64,000 bases of DNA. It comes from RPQJ01 sp963846315 (lineage in GTDB: Bacteria; Pseudomonadota; Gammaproteobacteria; Steroidobacterales; Steroidobacteraceae). A program made the translations under genes and the position numbers. Location: NCBI GenBank assembly GCA_963846315.1, contig CAWJVM010000008.1, positions 62,001 to 126,000 on the forward strand, written 5' to 3'. Below are positions 1 through 10,247 of the stretch, piece after piece; position 1 is the stretch's first letter, and each line of letters opens with the position of its first letter. A model generated the notes under the pieces. The model worked only from the letters and a program-made list of their open reading frames with translations, was not told the origin of the DNA and made no database searches.

Positions 1-1
1 A

Positions 2-52
2 GTGACGCGCGTCAAGGAGCAGTTCGCGCGGCTCTGGGAATACTGGCTGTAG
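2..52 (+). CDS. C-terminal end of an upstream gene (partial)
   Basis: An open frame enters from the left edge and stops at a TAG, giving a 16-residue tail ending in KEQFARLWEYWL. The KEQFxxLWxY pattern reminds me of the C-terminal part of ISL3-type transposases, but the match is short and from memory, so no function is claimed. If it is transposase-derived, the stop directly after the motif would mean a truncated copy. Confidence 0.3.
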   Translation: MTRVKEQFARLWEYWL

Positions 53-74
53 CCGCGGCGCGGCAACAGCCGAT

Positions 75-1409
75 TCACTGTCGCGGCATTGCGGCGATCA
101 CGCGCCACACGGTGTTGCCGACGTCGTCCGCGACCAGCAGTGCGCCCTTGCTGTCAATGACGACGCCCACCGGGCGGCCGCGGGCGTTGCCGTCGGCATC
201 GACGAACCCGGCGAGTACGTCGAGCGGCAGGCCACTGGGTTGCCCGCCGACAAACGGCACGAAGATCACCTTGTAGCCGCTGTGCGGCCGGCGGTTCCAC
301 GAACCGTGCTGGCCGATGAACATGCCCTGCTGGTACTGGGCGGGCAGGGCATTGTGCGAGGAGTGCGCCAGGCCGAGCGAGGCCGTGTGCGCACCCAGGG
401 AGTAGTCGGGCGCGATGGCGGTGGCCACGAGGTCCGGCCGCTGCGGCGTGACGCGCGTGTCCACGTGCTGCCCGTAGTAACTGTAGGGCCAGCCGTAAAA
501 CGCGCCGTCGCGCACGGCCGTCATGTAGTCGGGGACGAGGTCGTCACCGAGTTCGTCACGCTCGTTGACCGTCGTCCACAGCGCCCCTGTCACGGGCTCC
601 CACGCGAGTCCATTGGCGTTGCGCAGTCCGGTGGCGAAGACACGATGGTTGCCACTGCGCAGGTCGATTTCCCAGATCGCGGCGCGGCCGGCCTCTTCGG
701 CCATGCCGTGCTCGGCGACGTTGCTGTTGGAGCCCACCGTCGCATACAGCTTGCTGCCGTCCACGCTCGCGATCAGGCCTTTGGTCCAGTGATGATTGCG
801 TGGCCCGGCCGGGAGGGCGGTGACTTTCACGCCGACGGCATCGATATGCTGCTGCCCCGGTTGATACGGAAACCGCAGGATGGCGTCCGTGGCGGCTGCG
901 TAGAGATCGCTTCCCACCAACGCCATGCCGAACGGCGAATTCAGCCCCTCGAGCAAGGCGCTGCTGAGGTCAGCTACGCCGTCGCCATCGGTGTCTCGCA
1001 GCAGGGTGATCCGGTTGGCGCTCGGTGTGCCCGCGCCGGCCTTCTTCATGAAGTAGCCCATCACGCGGCTCCTGATTCCCGCCGAATCGACGGGTCGCGG
1101 CGGCGCATTGGTTTCCGCGACCAGCACGTCGCCGTTGGGCAGGACGTACAACCAGCGCGGGTGATCGAGCCCGCGGGCGAACGCGTTGACGGTCATGCCG
1201 GACGCAGCCTGGGGTTGCCCACCCTGCGGCCAACCCACCGCCGGAGCCACGTTCACCGTCGGCACGAGCGTCGCCGCTGGAGCGGGCAGCTCGGGATGCG
1301 GTCCGAGACCTGCGGTACTGGACAGCGGCTCGGTGCTGCACGCGGTCGCGCAGGTTACCAGCAACAGGGCCATGCGGATGACTGGACGGCGCGGCGAGTT
1401 CGGCTTCAT
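75..1409 (-). CDS. PQQ-type sugar (sorbosone) dehydrogenase-like lipoprotein
   Basis: 444 residues. The N-terminus has a basic stretch and hydrophobic core ending in a Cys-containing region (LLLVTCATAC), so it is probably exported as a lipoprotein, although the lipobox is weak. The body reads as a six-bladed beta-propeller of the soluble glucose/L-sorbosone dehydrogenase family: HPRWLYVLPNGDVLVAETN near residue 82, RNHHWTKGL near 200, FATGLRNANGLAWEP near 258 and DGAFYGWPYSYYG near 305. Family members oxidise sugars in the periplasm using pyrroloquinoline quinone. No PQQ synthesis genes are in the window and the substrate cannot be told from sequence. The gene is divergent from the glucan synthase gene. 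The ATG start lies 20 nt upstream of the signal core. Confidence 0.85.
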   Translation of the reverse strand: MKPNSPRRPVIRMALLLVTCATACSTEPLSSTAGLGPHPELPAPAATLVPTVNVAPAVGWPQGGQPQAASGMTVNAFARGLDHPRWLYVLPNGDVLVAETNAPPRPVDSAGIRSRVMGYFMKKAGAGTPSANRITLLRDTDGDGVADLSSALLEGLNSPFGMALVGSDLYAAATDAILRFPYQPGQQHIDAVGVKVTALPAGPRNHHWTKGLIASVDGSKLYATVGSNSNVAEHGMAEEAGRAAIWEIDLRSGNHRVFATGLRNANGLAWEPVTGALWTTVNERDELGDDLVPDYMTAVRDGAFYGWPYSYYGQHVDTRVTPQRPDLVATAIAPDYSLGAHTASLGLAHSSHNALPAQYQQGMFIGQHGSWNRRPHSGYKVIFVPFVGGQPSGLPLDVLAGFVDADGNARGRPVGVVIDSKGALLVADDVGNTVWRVIAAMPRQ

Positions 1410-1517
1410 GGGTGTGTGGAGTGTGCAGTGGCGGCGTGAGGTGTCTGCCAGTCAACGCTGGCGTCTGCGCTGACAGGTGTCGGTACGCTGTCGCACAGAC
1501 TGAACGCTCCTGCGCCC

Positions 1518-1709
1518 TTACTGTCTGCCGTCAGGTCGGACGAAGAAGGTCGACCCCTGAGTGGCTGCACCGAGGAAGGGCATGGGACTGTTGACGACCG
1601 TAACCGACGCGCCCTGGGATGTCGTGTTCCGCACGAACGGCTCGCCTGTCGGGCCCCACACTGCACCGGTTCCACACGCGACGAGTTGATGCGGTCCCAC
1701 CTGAGCCAT
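1518..1709 (-). CDS. Possible small protein or gene tail antisense to the ndvB 5' end
   Basis: A 63-residue frame begins at an ATG at 1709 and ends at 1518. Its composition (VGPHQLVACGTGAVWGP, SVTVVNSPMPFLGAATQGS) is low in Arg and rich in Gly/Thr/Val, unlike the Arg-rich shadow frames typical of this DNA. It therefore looks like real protein and may be a small gene or the surviving tail of a larger one. It overlaps the first 21 nt of ndvB on the opposite strand and has no convincing ribosome binding site. I do not recognise the family. Confidence 0.3.
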   Translation of the reverse strand: MAQVGPHQLVACGTGAVWGPTGEPFVRNTTSQGASVTVVNSPMPFLGAATQGSTFFVRPDGRQ

Positions 1710-4700
1710 AGTGCAGGTTCCAACGGGGAATCCGCATTCGAGTCCGCCGAAGTCATCCGGGCCGAGATCTTCAGCGCGGAGCGACTGGAGCAACACGCGG
1801 CCAGTCTCGCTGCCGCCCAGGGCGTCACGACCCGCCCGGTCGCGGTCCAACCGCTGACCGCGCGACTGCGAAATAACCACAAGGCACTGCTCGACGCGCA
1901 CCGCACCATCGCCAAATCCATCGCCGCGGGCGGGGCCATCACGCCAGCGGCCGAGTGGCTCGTCGACAATTACCACGTCGTCGAGGCGCAGATCCGCCAG
2001 GTCCGTGACGACATGCCACCCGGCTACTACCGGCAACTGCCGAAGCTGGCCGACGGCCCGCTGGCGGGCTATCCGCGCGTGCTCGGACTGGCATGGGCCT
2101 TTGTCGCGCACACTGACAGCCGCTTCGACGCCAGCCTGTTGCGACAATTCGTGGCGGCCTATCAGCGTGTTCAACCGCTGACGATCGGTGAGCTGTGGGC
2201 GATCGCCATCACGTTGCGGGTGGTGTTGATCGAGAACCTGCGACGTGCCGCCGAGCTGATCGCGAGCCGACGAGCCGTGCGCCAGCAGGCAGACCACGTG
2301 GCGGACCGGTTGGTCGGGGCCGGCGGACGCGAGCCGCAAATGCTGGCTTCGGTGCTGCCCGAGCTCGAGCGGGTCCAGCTGTCGACGACCTTTGCCGTGC
2401 AGTTGTTGCAGCGGCTGCGCGACCAGGATCCAGAGGCGACGACGGCCCTGACGTGGCTCGAGGCACGTCTCGAGGCGGCCGGCACCACCGCCGATGCAGT
2501 CGTCCGTGACGAGCACCAGCGCCAGGGTGCGTCGAGCGTGACCGTCCGCAACGTGATCATGAGCATGCGCTCGATCTCGGCCGTCGACTGGACGGACCTG
2601 TTCGAATCGATGAGTCTCGTCGACTTCACGCTGCGCGCCGACGCGGATTACGCGCAGTCGAATTTTTCGACCCGCAACCGCTGTCGCCACGCGATCGAAG
2701 AGCTGGCGCGAGGTTCGCATCACTCCGAGCTGGACATCGCCGAGCTCGCCATGCAGGTCGCCGCCGCCGGTGGCAGCCGGCGCGAACGCAATCCCGGCTA
2801 TCACCTGATCGCCCGCGGTCGTCGCGCCTTCGAGGCTCGAGTCGACCATCGGCCAGCGCTGCGAGCGAGGCTCACCCGACTCATCGCCCACATGGGCATC
2901 CGTGGCTACATCGCCGGCGTCGCACTGCTCGCGCTGGTGATGCTGGCGTGGCCGCTGTCGGTGCTGCTGGCCGGTGGCACCAGCGGACCGACGCTTGCCT
3001 TGCTCGGCGTGTTCGGTCTCGTGCTCGCGGTGGACGCGGCGATGGCTGTGGCGAACAACAGCATCTCGAGCCGCTTCGGCGCCCGCCCACTCGCCGAAAT
3101 GGAACTCGCAGGCGGCATCCCCGCCAACCTGCGGACACTCGTGGTCGTGCCGATCCTCCTCACCACCCGCGAGGCGCTCGCCGGACACATTGAACACCTG
3201 GAGGTTCACCACCTGGCGAGCCTGGAGGGTGACGTCAGCTTCGCGCTGCTGTCGGACTGGGCCGATGCCGCGAGCGAGCACGTCGAGGGCGACGAGGTCC
3301 TGCTCGTGACGGCCGTCGAGGAGATCAGCCGCCTTAACCTCAAGTACGGTCCCGGACCGGCGGGTGATCGCTTTCTGCTGCTGCACCGACGGCGCCAGTG
3401 GAACGCGGCGCAGGGAGCCTGGATGGGGTGGGAGCGCAAGCGCGGCAAGCTGCACGAATTGAATCGGCTGCTGCGCGGCGCACTGGACACCAGTTTCATG
3501 CCGCTCGACGGCAAGGAGCCGGCGGTCCCCCCCGCCGTGCGCTATGTCGTCACGCTCGATGCCGACACGAGGTTGCCGCGCGACACCGTGCGCCGACTGG
3601 TCGGCAAGATGGCCCATCCCCTGAATGCGCCGCACCTCGATCCGCACAGCGGGCGCGTCACCGACGGCTACGCGATCCTGCAGCCGCGAATCGCCTCGGC
3701 GCTGCCGCTGGGCTACGAAGGTTCACGCTACCAGCGACTCGTGTCGGGCGCGGGCGGCATCGATCCCTACGCATCCGCCGTGTCCGACGTGTACCAGGAC
3801 CTTTGCGGCGAGGGCTCGTACGTCGGCAAGGGCATTTACGACGTCGATGCGTTCGAGGCCGCGCTCGCAGGCCGCGTGCCCGAAAATACGCTGCTCAGCC
3901 ACGACTTGTTCGAGGGGATCTTCGCGCGGGCCGGACTCGCTTCGGACATCGAACTGGTCGATGAATATCCCGCGAGGTATGCCGCTGCAACGGCGCGCTC
4001 GCATCGCTGGGTGCGCGGGGACTGGCAGTTGCTGCCATGGATTTTCGGGTGTGGTCCCGTCGACGTCGAGCGCCGCCGCCGCTCCATCCCGCTGCTCGGT
4101 CGCTGGAAGATGTTCGACAACCTGCGCCGGTCACTGATGGCACCGGCCAGCGTGCTCAGTCTCGTGATCGCGTGGACCCAGCCGCCGCCGTACGCGGCGC
4201 TGTGGACGACCTTTGTCGTCGCGATGCTTGCGATTCCAAACCTGCCGTCGCTGCTGGCCGGTCTGGTGCCGCGCCACAGCGGCGTCGTGTTGCGAAGCCA
4301 TGTTCGCGCGGTGGCAGCCGACGCACAACTGGCCGTGACCCGGACCGCGTTGACACTGGCGTTACTGGCACACCAGTCATGGTTGATGTGCGATGCCATC
4401 GCGCGGACGCTGTACCGACTGTTGGTCAGTCGACGCCATCTGCTCGAGTGGGTCACGGCGCAGGAGCAGAACAGCAGACGTCTCGACGTGGCCGGCCACT
4501 ACCGCCTGATGGCGGGTGCACTGGTCATCAGCCTGGTCGTGCTCGGGCTCGTGGCGATGGGGCAGGCGAGCGCGCTGCTCGCCGTGCCGTTCATCCTGGC
4601 ATGGCAGTTGTCGCCGCTGATCGCGGGCTGGGTGAGCCAGCCGTCACGCGTCGCCGAATCGCGACCGGTGTCCGACGTCGATGCCCAGGCGCTGCGACTG

Positions 4701-7700
4701 GTCGCCCGCCGTGCCTGGCACTACTTCGATACGTTCGTCACGGCTGCGGACAACATGCTGCCGCCCGACAATTTCCAGGAAGAGCCCTGGCCGGTGCTGG
4801 CCCACCGCACGTCACCTACCAACCTCGGCTTGTACTTGTTGTCGGTCGTCACGGCGCGCGACCTGGGCTGGATCGGCACGGTCGACACCGTGGAGCGGCT
4901 CGAAGCGACGCTCGCGACCATGAGCCGTCTCGAGCAATGCCATGGGCATTTCTACAACTGGTACGACACGCAGGACCTGCGACCCCTCGAGCCCCGTTAC
5001 GTCTCGTCGGTGGACAGCGGCAACCTGGCGGCACACCTGCTGACGCTGGCCAACGCCTGCGATGAAGTGATTACGGGACGCGCCGACGCCGCGCAGCTTT
5101 TTGCCGGGATCGGCGACGGTCTCGCGCTGGCCCGTGCATCGCTCGGGAGAACCGTGGCGCCGCAACTCGCCGCCGCGATCACGACGCTCGACATCGAGTT
5201 GTCGGAGCGCACGGCGAGGGCGGAACCGCTTGCCACAAGCCTGGACGGACTGGCGGCCCGGGCCGCGGCGGTCGTCACATTGATTGCGCAACTCGCCAGC
5301 GAGGGTGGCGACGAGGGCAGCGCGGAGACTGCCGTGTGGGCGGAAGCCACGCTGCACACGGTGCAGAGTCATCGGCGCGACCAGGTCGCCCTGGCCGCCG
5401 CGGACTCCGTTGCCCTGTCGCAGCGGCTCGCGGCTTTAGCTGCCACCTCTCGGCGCATGGCGACAGCGATGCGGTTCGATTTTCTCTTTGACCAGGAACG
5501 CAAGCTGCTCTCGATCGGCTATCGCGTTCTCGATGGCAGTCTTGATCCCAACTGCTACGACCTGCTCGCATCCGAGGCGCGGCTGGCGAGCTTCGTCGCG
5601 ATCGCGAACGGCGATGTTCCGGCGCGGCACTGGTTCCGGCTCGGGCGCGCCGTAGTCCGCGTGCGCCATGGCGCGGCGCTCGTCTCGTGGTCCGGTTCGA
5701 TGTTCGAGTACCTGATGCCGTCGCTCGTCATGCGTGCGCCGGCCGGCAGCCTGCTCGAACAGACCAGTCATCTGGTGGTCGGCCGGCAGCAGGCGTATGG
5801 CAAGAAGCTCGGCGTACCGTGGGGGATCTCCGAGTCGGCCTACAACGCGCGCGACCTGGAACGTACCTACCAGTACTCGAGTTTCGGTGTGCCGGGGCTG
5901 GGTCTGAAGCGGGGATTGGGCGACAACACCGTCATCGCGCCGTACGCGACTGCGCTGGCAGCGATGGTCAAGCCACACGCGGCCGTCGCGAACTTCGCCC
6001 GGCTCGAGAGGATCGACGCACGGGGCCGCTACGGCTTCTATGAAGCATTGGACTACACCGCACGACGTCTGCAGGACGGCGAGCCGTTTGCCATCGTGCG
6101 TGCCTACATGGCACACCACCAGGGCATGACGCTGGTCGCGCTCGCGAACACGTTGCTCGACGGACTGATGCGCAAGCGGTTCCATGCGGAGCCGCGTATC
6201 AAGGCGACTGAACTGCTGCTGCAGGAGCGGACGCCGCGTGACGTCTCGGCCCCGGTCGTGGACCTCGCGGCCAGCGGCCTCTCGGAGTGGGTCGACGACG
6301 TCATGCCGGTGTTGCCGCGCACCCTCGATACTCCGCACCACGCGACGCCACGCACGCGAGTGCTGTCGAACGGGCACTACGCCGCGATGCTGACGGCCGC
6401 GGGGTCGGGATACAGCCAGTGGCACGACCTGGCGGTGACGCGCTGGGCCGCCGATGTCACCTGCGACGCGGCAGGGTCGTACTTGTTCCTGCGCGACGTG
6501 GACACCGGCAAGGCCTGGTCCGCAGGGTATCAGCCGACAGGCGTCGAACCCGATGCCTACGAGGTGACGTTCAGCGAACACCGGGCTGAATTCGTGCGTC
6601 GCGACGGCGACCTGACGACGACTCTCGATGTGGTCGTGTCGGCCGAGTGCGATGCTGAAGTTCGCCGCGTCACGCTTTCGAACATGGGTGATCGCGTGCG
6701 CACGATCGAAGTCACGTCGTATTCGGAACTGGTGCTGGCACCGCGCGCCGCCGACGAGGCGCATCCGGCGTTCTCCAAGCTCTTCGTGCAAACCGAATAC
6801 CTGCCCGCGCTCGGCGCACTGCTGGCGACTCGTCGACGGCGCTCACCGCAGGAAGCGAGCGCCTGGGCTGCGCACCTCGCCGTCATCGAGGGCGACGCCG
6901 TCGGACCCGGGCGCTTTGAAACGGATCGCGCCACCTTCATCGGGCGTGGTCGGCAAGTGCGGGCCCCCGCGGCACTGGCAGGCGATCCTCTCGCGGCCGG
7001 CAGGGTCGGCGCGGTGCTCGACCCGATCTTCAGCCTCACTCGCTGCGTGCAACTCGCTCCAGGGGCCACGGCACGGATCGCGTTCTGGACGCTGGTCGCT
7101 CGGTCGCGCGAGGAAGTGCTGGACCTGGTGGACCAGCACCGCGACGTGCCAGCGTTCGATCGCGCCGCGACGCTTGCCTGGACGCAAGGGCAGGTGGAAT
7201 TGCATCACCTCGGCATCGCCCCGGACGAAGCGGCGCTCTTCCAGCGCCTGGCCGGACACCTGCTCTACAACGATCCCGCGTTGCGGCCATCGTCCGACGT
7301 GCTGCGCCGTCGCAACGGCGGGCTGCCGGCACTGTGGGCCAATGGCATCTCGGGCGACTTGCCGATCCTGCTGGTTCGCATCGACGACACGGACGACCTG
7401 GGGATCGTGCGGCAGGTGCTGCGTGCATTCGAGTACTGGCGCCTGAAGCAGGTGAACGTCGACGTCGTGATCCTGAATGAGCGCTCGTCTTCCTACGTGC
7501 AGGACCTGCAGACGGCACTGGAAGCGCTGACACGCGCCGGCCTGTCACGGGTGAAGGTCCACGGCGAGTCGGTGCGCGGCGGCGTATTCGTCCTGCGCTC
7601 CGACATCATTCCGAGCGAAGCGCGCCTGGCTCTGCTGGCCGCGGCGGGTGCCGTGCTGCTCAGTCGCCATGGCAGCCTCGCGGAGCAGCTCGATCGGTTG

Positions 7701-10193
7701 GAGCAGGATCCGCCGGCGGTGCCGCCGCCGGTGTCCACCCCGCGAACGCGGCGGGATACGACGGATTCATCGCTCGACGTGCCGACGCTCGAATTCTTCA
7801 ATGGTCTTGGGGGCTTCACTCCCGACGGCGAGGAATACGTGACGGTGCTGCGCGATGGCCAGCGTACGCCCGCCCCGTGGATCAACGTGGTCGCGAATAC
7901 CGGGTTCGGCTTCCATGTCTCGGCGGACGGCAGCGGCTGCACCTGGGCCGGCAACAGTCGTGAGAATCGACTTACCCCGTGGTCGAACGATCCGGTCGGA
8001 GACCGCGCGGGTGAAGCTTTCTACGTGCGCGACGACGATACCGGACTGTTGTTCGGGCCGACCGCCCTGCCTGTTCGCAATGCGGGCGGCCAATACCTCG
8101 CCCGTCACGGGCGGGGATACAGCCGGTTCGAACATACGCGTGCAGGCATCGACCTCGACCTGCTGCAGTTCGTTCCGGGCGACGAATCGATCAAGGTCTC
8201 ACGCCTGCGCCTTCGCAACCTGTCGGGTCGCACGCGGCACCTGACGCTGACGGCCTACGTGGAGTGGGCGCTCGGCACCTCGCGCAGCCTCACCTCGCCC
8301 TTCGTCGCGACGGAAATCGACCCGGTCACCGGCGGCATGCTCGCTCGCAATCTCTGGGGCGGAATCGACGGTCGAGTTGCGTTCATGGACCTGGGCGGCC
8401 TGCAGACCGCGTGGACCGGCAACCGGACGGAGTTCATTGGCCGCAACGGTACGCTCGAGCGGCCGGCGGCCCTTGCGCCAGGGGCGACACTCTCGGGGCG
8501 AACCGGCGCTGGCCTCGACCCCTGCGGCGCATTGCAGTTCACCGTCGTGCTGGCTGCGGGAGCGTCGGTCGATCTCGTCTGGCTGCTGGGCGCGGCACCC
8601 AGCACGCAAGCGGCCCAGGCCCTGATCGCGCGCTGGCGCACTGAGGACGTGGACGCCGCGCTGCAATCCGTGCGCGCGAGCTGGAGCGCCGTGCTCGACA
8701 CGGTCACGGTCCGCACGCCGGACCGCGCATTCGATCTCATGCTGAATGGCTGGTTGCTGTACCAGACACTCGCGTGCCGACTCTGGGCCCGCAGCGCGTT
8801 CTACCAGGCGAGCGGCGCTTATGGGTTCCGTGATCAGCTGCAGGACACGATGGCGCTGCTGCTGGCGAAGCCCGGTCTCGCGCGTGAGCACCTGCTGCGA
8901 GCCGCCGGGCGGCAATTCCCCGAAGGCGACGTGCAGCACTGGTGGTTACCGCAGTCAGGACGCGGAGTGCGCACCCGCGTCTCCGACGATCGGGTCTGGC
9001 TGGGTTATTGCGTCGCGCACTACGTCGCGACGACGGCGGACGCGCGCGTTCTCGACGAGAGCGTGCCGTTCCTGGACGGGCCGGCCCTGCAGCCGGGTCA
9101 GGACGACAATTTCTTCCTGCCTACCGCCGGCGATGAGGCGGCGACACTCTTCGAGCACTGTGCGCGCGGGCTCGACGGCAGCCTTGCCGTCGGCTCACAC
9201 GGCCTGCCGCTGATTGGAACCGGCGACTGGAACGACGGCATGAACGACGTCGGTTCCGCGGGTCGCGGCGAAAGCGTCTGGCTCGGATGGTTCCTGCATT
9301 GCGTGTTGTCCGCCTTCGTGCCGCTGGCAGAGGCGCGCGGTGAGCACGAGCGGGCGTCGGCCTGGCGCGCGCACGCGGCCCGGTTGCGGTCGTCGCTGGA
9401 GCAGCACGGCTGGGACGGCGACTGGTATCGGCGCGCGTTCTTCGACGACGGCACGCCGATGGGATCCGCCGCGAATGCTGAGTGTCGCATCGACTCGATC
9501 GCGCAGTCGTGGGGTGTGCTGTCCGGCGCCGCAGATCCGTCCCGATCGCAGCGAGCGATGGCCTCGCTGGACCAGCACCTGATCCGCCGCGCCGATGGCC
9601 TGGCCCTGCTGCTGACTCCGCCGTTCGACCGCTCGGCGCCGGATCCCGGCTACATCCAGGCTTACCCGCCGGGTATCCGTGAGAACGGCGGCCAGTACAC
9701 GCACGCCGCCGCCTGGGCGGTGATCGCATTCGCGCAGCTTGGCGACGGCGACAAGGCGGGTGAGCTGTTTGCGCTGCTGAACCCGATCAATCACGCACTC
9801 ACGCATGATGCCGCTTTGCGCTACAGGGTCGAGCCGTACGTCGTCGCGGCCGACGTCTACTCCGAAACGCCACATGTCGGGCGCGGCGGCTGGACCTGGT
9901 ACACGGGCTCAGCGTCCTGGATGTATCGCGCCGGGCTCGAATGGATCCTCGGATGTCGTGTGGCAGGCGCAGCACTGCTGCTCGATCCGTGCGTGCCACG
10001 TGGGTGGGCTGAGTTCCACGTCAGCCTGCGCCACGGCGCGACGCGCTATGAAATCGCATTTGAAAATCCAGGCGGCGTTCAGCGGGGACTCGTCACGCTG
10101 CAGCTCGACGGCGCTGACTTGATGCCGAAGCCCGGAGTGGTGCCAATGGTGGATGACGGCGCGACACACCACGTCCGCGCCGTCCTGGGTTGA
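1689..10193 (+). CDS. ndvB: Cyclic beta-1,2-glucan synthase (NdvB/ChvB family)
   Basis: About 2834 residues, the usual size for this family. It makes cyclic beta-1,2-glucan at the inner membrane for the periplasm. In order: an N-terminal helical region; transmembrane segments near residues 406-455; a GT84 glycosyltransferase domain with VVTLDADTRLP near 620, SHDLFEG near 737 and HRWVRGDWQLLPW near 772; more transmembrane segments near 815-850 and 940-980; a glucoamylase-like domain from about 1010 (SSFGVPGLGLKRG near 1397, MAHHQGMT near 1474); two GH94-type sugar-binding modules; and a C-terminal GH94 phosphorylase-like domain with GTGDWNDGMND near 2510. In known members these domains start, elongate, trim and cyclise the glucan. 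I chose the ATG at 1689; a TTG directly precedes it. Ribosome-site signal is weak (GACGAG). Confidence 0.95.
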   Translation: MRSHLSHSAGSNGESAFESAEVIRAEIFSAERLEQHAASLAAAQGVTTRPVAVQPLTARLRNNHKALLDAHRTIAKSIAAGGAITPAAEWLVDNYHVVEAQIRQVRDDMPPGYYRQLPKLADGPLAGYPRVLGLAWAFVAHTDSRFDASLLRQFVAAYQRVQPLTIGELWAIAITLRVVLIENLRRAAELIASRRAVRQQADHVADRLVGAGGREPQMLASVLPELERVQLSTTFAVQLLQRLRDQDPEATTALTWLEARLEAAGTTADAVVRDEHQRQGASSVTVRNVIMSMRSISAVDWTDLFESMSLVDFTLRADADYAQSNFSTRNRCRHAIEELARGSHHSELDIAELAMQVAAAGGSRRERNPGYHLIARGRRAFEARVDHRPALRARLTRLIAHMGIRGYIAGVALLALVMLAWPLSVLLAGGTSGPTLALLGVFGLVLAVDAAMAVANNSISSRFGARPLAEMELAGGIPANLRTLVVVPILLTTREALAGHIEHLEVHHLASLEGDVSFALLSDWADAASEHVEGDEVLLVTAVEEISRLNLKYGPGPAGDRFLLLHRRRQWNAAQGAWMGWERKRGKLHELNRLLRGALDTSFMPLDGKEPAVPPAVRYVVTLDADTRLPRDTVRRLVGKMAHPLNAPHLDPHSGRVTDGYAILQPRIASALPLGYEGSRYQRLVSGAGGIDPYASAVSDVYQDLCGEGSYVGKGIYDVDAFEAALAGRVPENTLLSHDLFEGIFARAGLASDIELVDEYPARYAAATARSHRWVRGDWQLLPWIFGCGPVDVERRRRSIPLLGRWKMFDNLRRSLMAPASVLSLVIAWTQPPPYAALWTTFVVAMLAIPNLPSLLAGLVPRHSGVVLRSHVRAVAADAQLAVTRTALTLALLAHQSWLMCDAIARTLYRLLVSRRHLLEWVTAQEQNSRRLDVAGHYRLMAGALVISLVVLGLVAMGQASALLAVPFILAWQLSPLIAGWVSQPSRVAESRPVSDVDAQALRLVARRAWHYFDTFVTAADNMLPPDNFQEEPWPVLAHRTSPTNLGLYLLSVVTARDLGWIGTVDTVERLEATLATMSRLEQCHGHFYNWYDTQDLRPLEPRYVSSVDSGNLAAHLLTLANACDEVITGRADAAQLFAGIGDGLALARASLGRTVAPQLAAAITTLDIELSERTARAEPLATSLDGLAARAAAVVTLIAQLASEGGDEGSAETAVWAEATLHTVQSHRRDQVALAAADSVALSQRLAALAATSRRMATAMRFDFLFDQERKLLSIGYRVLDGSLDPNCYDLLASEARLASFVAIANGDVPARHWFRLGRAVVRVRHGAALVSWSGSMFEYLMPSLVMRAPAGSLLEQTSHLVVGRQQAYGKKLGVPWGISESAYNARDLERTYQYSSFGVPGLGLKRGLGDNTVIAPYATALAAMVKPHAAVANFARLERIDARGRYGFYEALDYTARRLQDGEPFAIVRAYMAHHQGMTLVALANTLLDGLMRKRFHAEPRIKATELLLQERTPRDVSAPVVDLAASGLSEWVDDVMPVLPRTLDTPHHATPRTRVLSNGHYAAMLTAAGSGYSQWHDLAVTRWAADVTCDAAGSYLFLRDVDTGKAWSAGYQPTGVEPDAYEVTFSEHRAEFVRRDGDLTTTLDVVVSAECDAEVRRVTLSNMGDRVRTIEVTSYSELVLAPRAADEAHPAFSKLFVQTEYLPALGALLATRRRRSPQEASAWAAHLAVIEGDAVGPGRFETDRATFIGRGRQVRAPAALAGDPLAAGRVGAVLDPIFSLTRCVQLAPGATARIAFWTLVARSREEVLDLVDQHRDVPAFDRAATLAWTQGQVELHHLGIAPDEAALFQRLAGHLLYNDPALRPSSDVLRRRNGGLPALWANGISGDLPILLVRIDDTDDLGIVRQVLRAFEYWRLKQVNVDVVILNERSSSYVQDLQTALEALTRAGLSRVKVHGESVRGGVFVLRSDIIPSEARLALLAAAGAVLLSRHGSLAEQLDRLEQDPPAVPPPVSTPRTRRDTTDSSLDVPTLEFFNGLGGFTPDGEEYVTVLRDGQRTPAPWINVVANTGFGFHVSADGSGCTWAGNSRENRLTPWSNDPVGDRAGEAFYVRDDDTGLLFGPTALPVRNAGGQYLARHGRGYSRFEHTRAGIDLDLLQFVPGDESIKVSRLRLRNLSGRTRHLTLTAYVEWALGTSRSLTSPFVATEIDPVTGGMLARNLWGGIDGRVAFMDLGGLQTAWTGNRTEFIGRNGTLERPAALAPGATLSGRTGAGLDPCGALQFTVVLAAGASVDLVWLLGAAPSTQAAQALIARWRTEDVDAALQSVRASWSAVLDTVTVRTPDRAFDLMLNGWLLYQTLACRLWARSAFYQASGAYGFRDQLQDTMALLLAKPGLAREHLLRAAGRQFPEGDVQHWWLPQSGRGVRTRVSDDRVWLGYCVAHYVATTADARVLDESVPFLDGPALQPGQDDNFFLPTAGDEAATLFEHCARGLDGSLAVGSHGLPLIGTGDWNDGMNDVGSAGRGESVWLGWFLHCVLSAFVPLAEARGEHERASAWRAHAARLRSSLEQHGWDGDWYRRAFFDDGTPMGSAANAECRIDSIAQSWGVLSGAADPSRSQRAMASLDQHLIRRADGLALLLTPPFDRSAPDPGYIQAYPPGIRENGGQYTHAAAWAVIAFAQLGDGDKAGELFALLNPINHALTHDAALRYRVEPYVVAADVYSETPHVGRGGWTWYTGSASWMYRAGLEWILGCRVAGAALLLDPCVPRGWAEFHVSLRHGATRYEIAFENPGGVQRGLVTLQLDGADLMPKPGVVPMVDDGATHHVRAVLG

Positions 10194-10247
10194 GTGCATT
10201 CCACGCTGCGCGACCGCAGTCGCCAGCAACGACAGGAGAATTCTCGC

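Noticed and set aside
1710..3647. Very long minus-strand open frame across the 5' part of ndvB, continuous with the small frame at 1518-1709
   Set aside because: It lies antisense to a clear NdvB and is rich in Arg/Gln/His with no domain; only its last 63 residues look protein-like.
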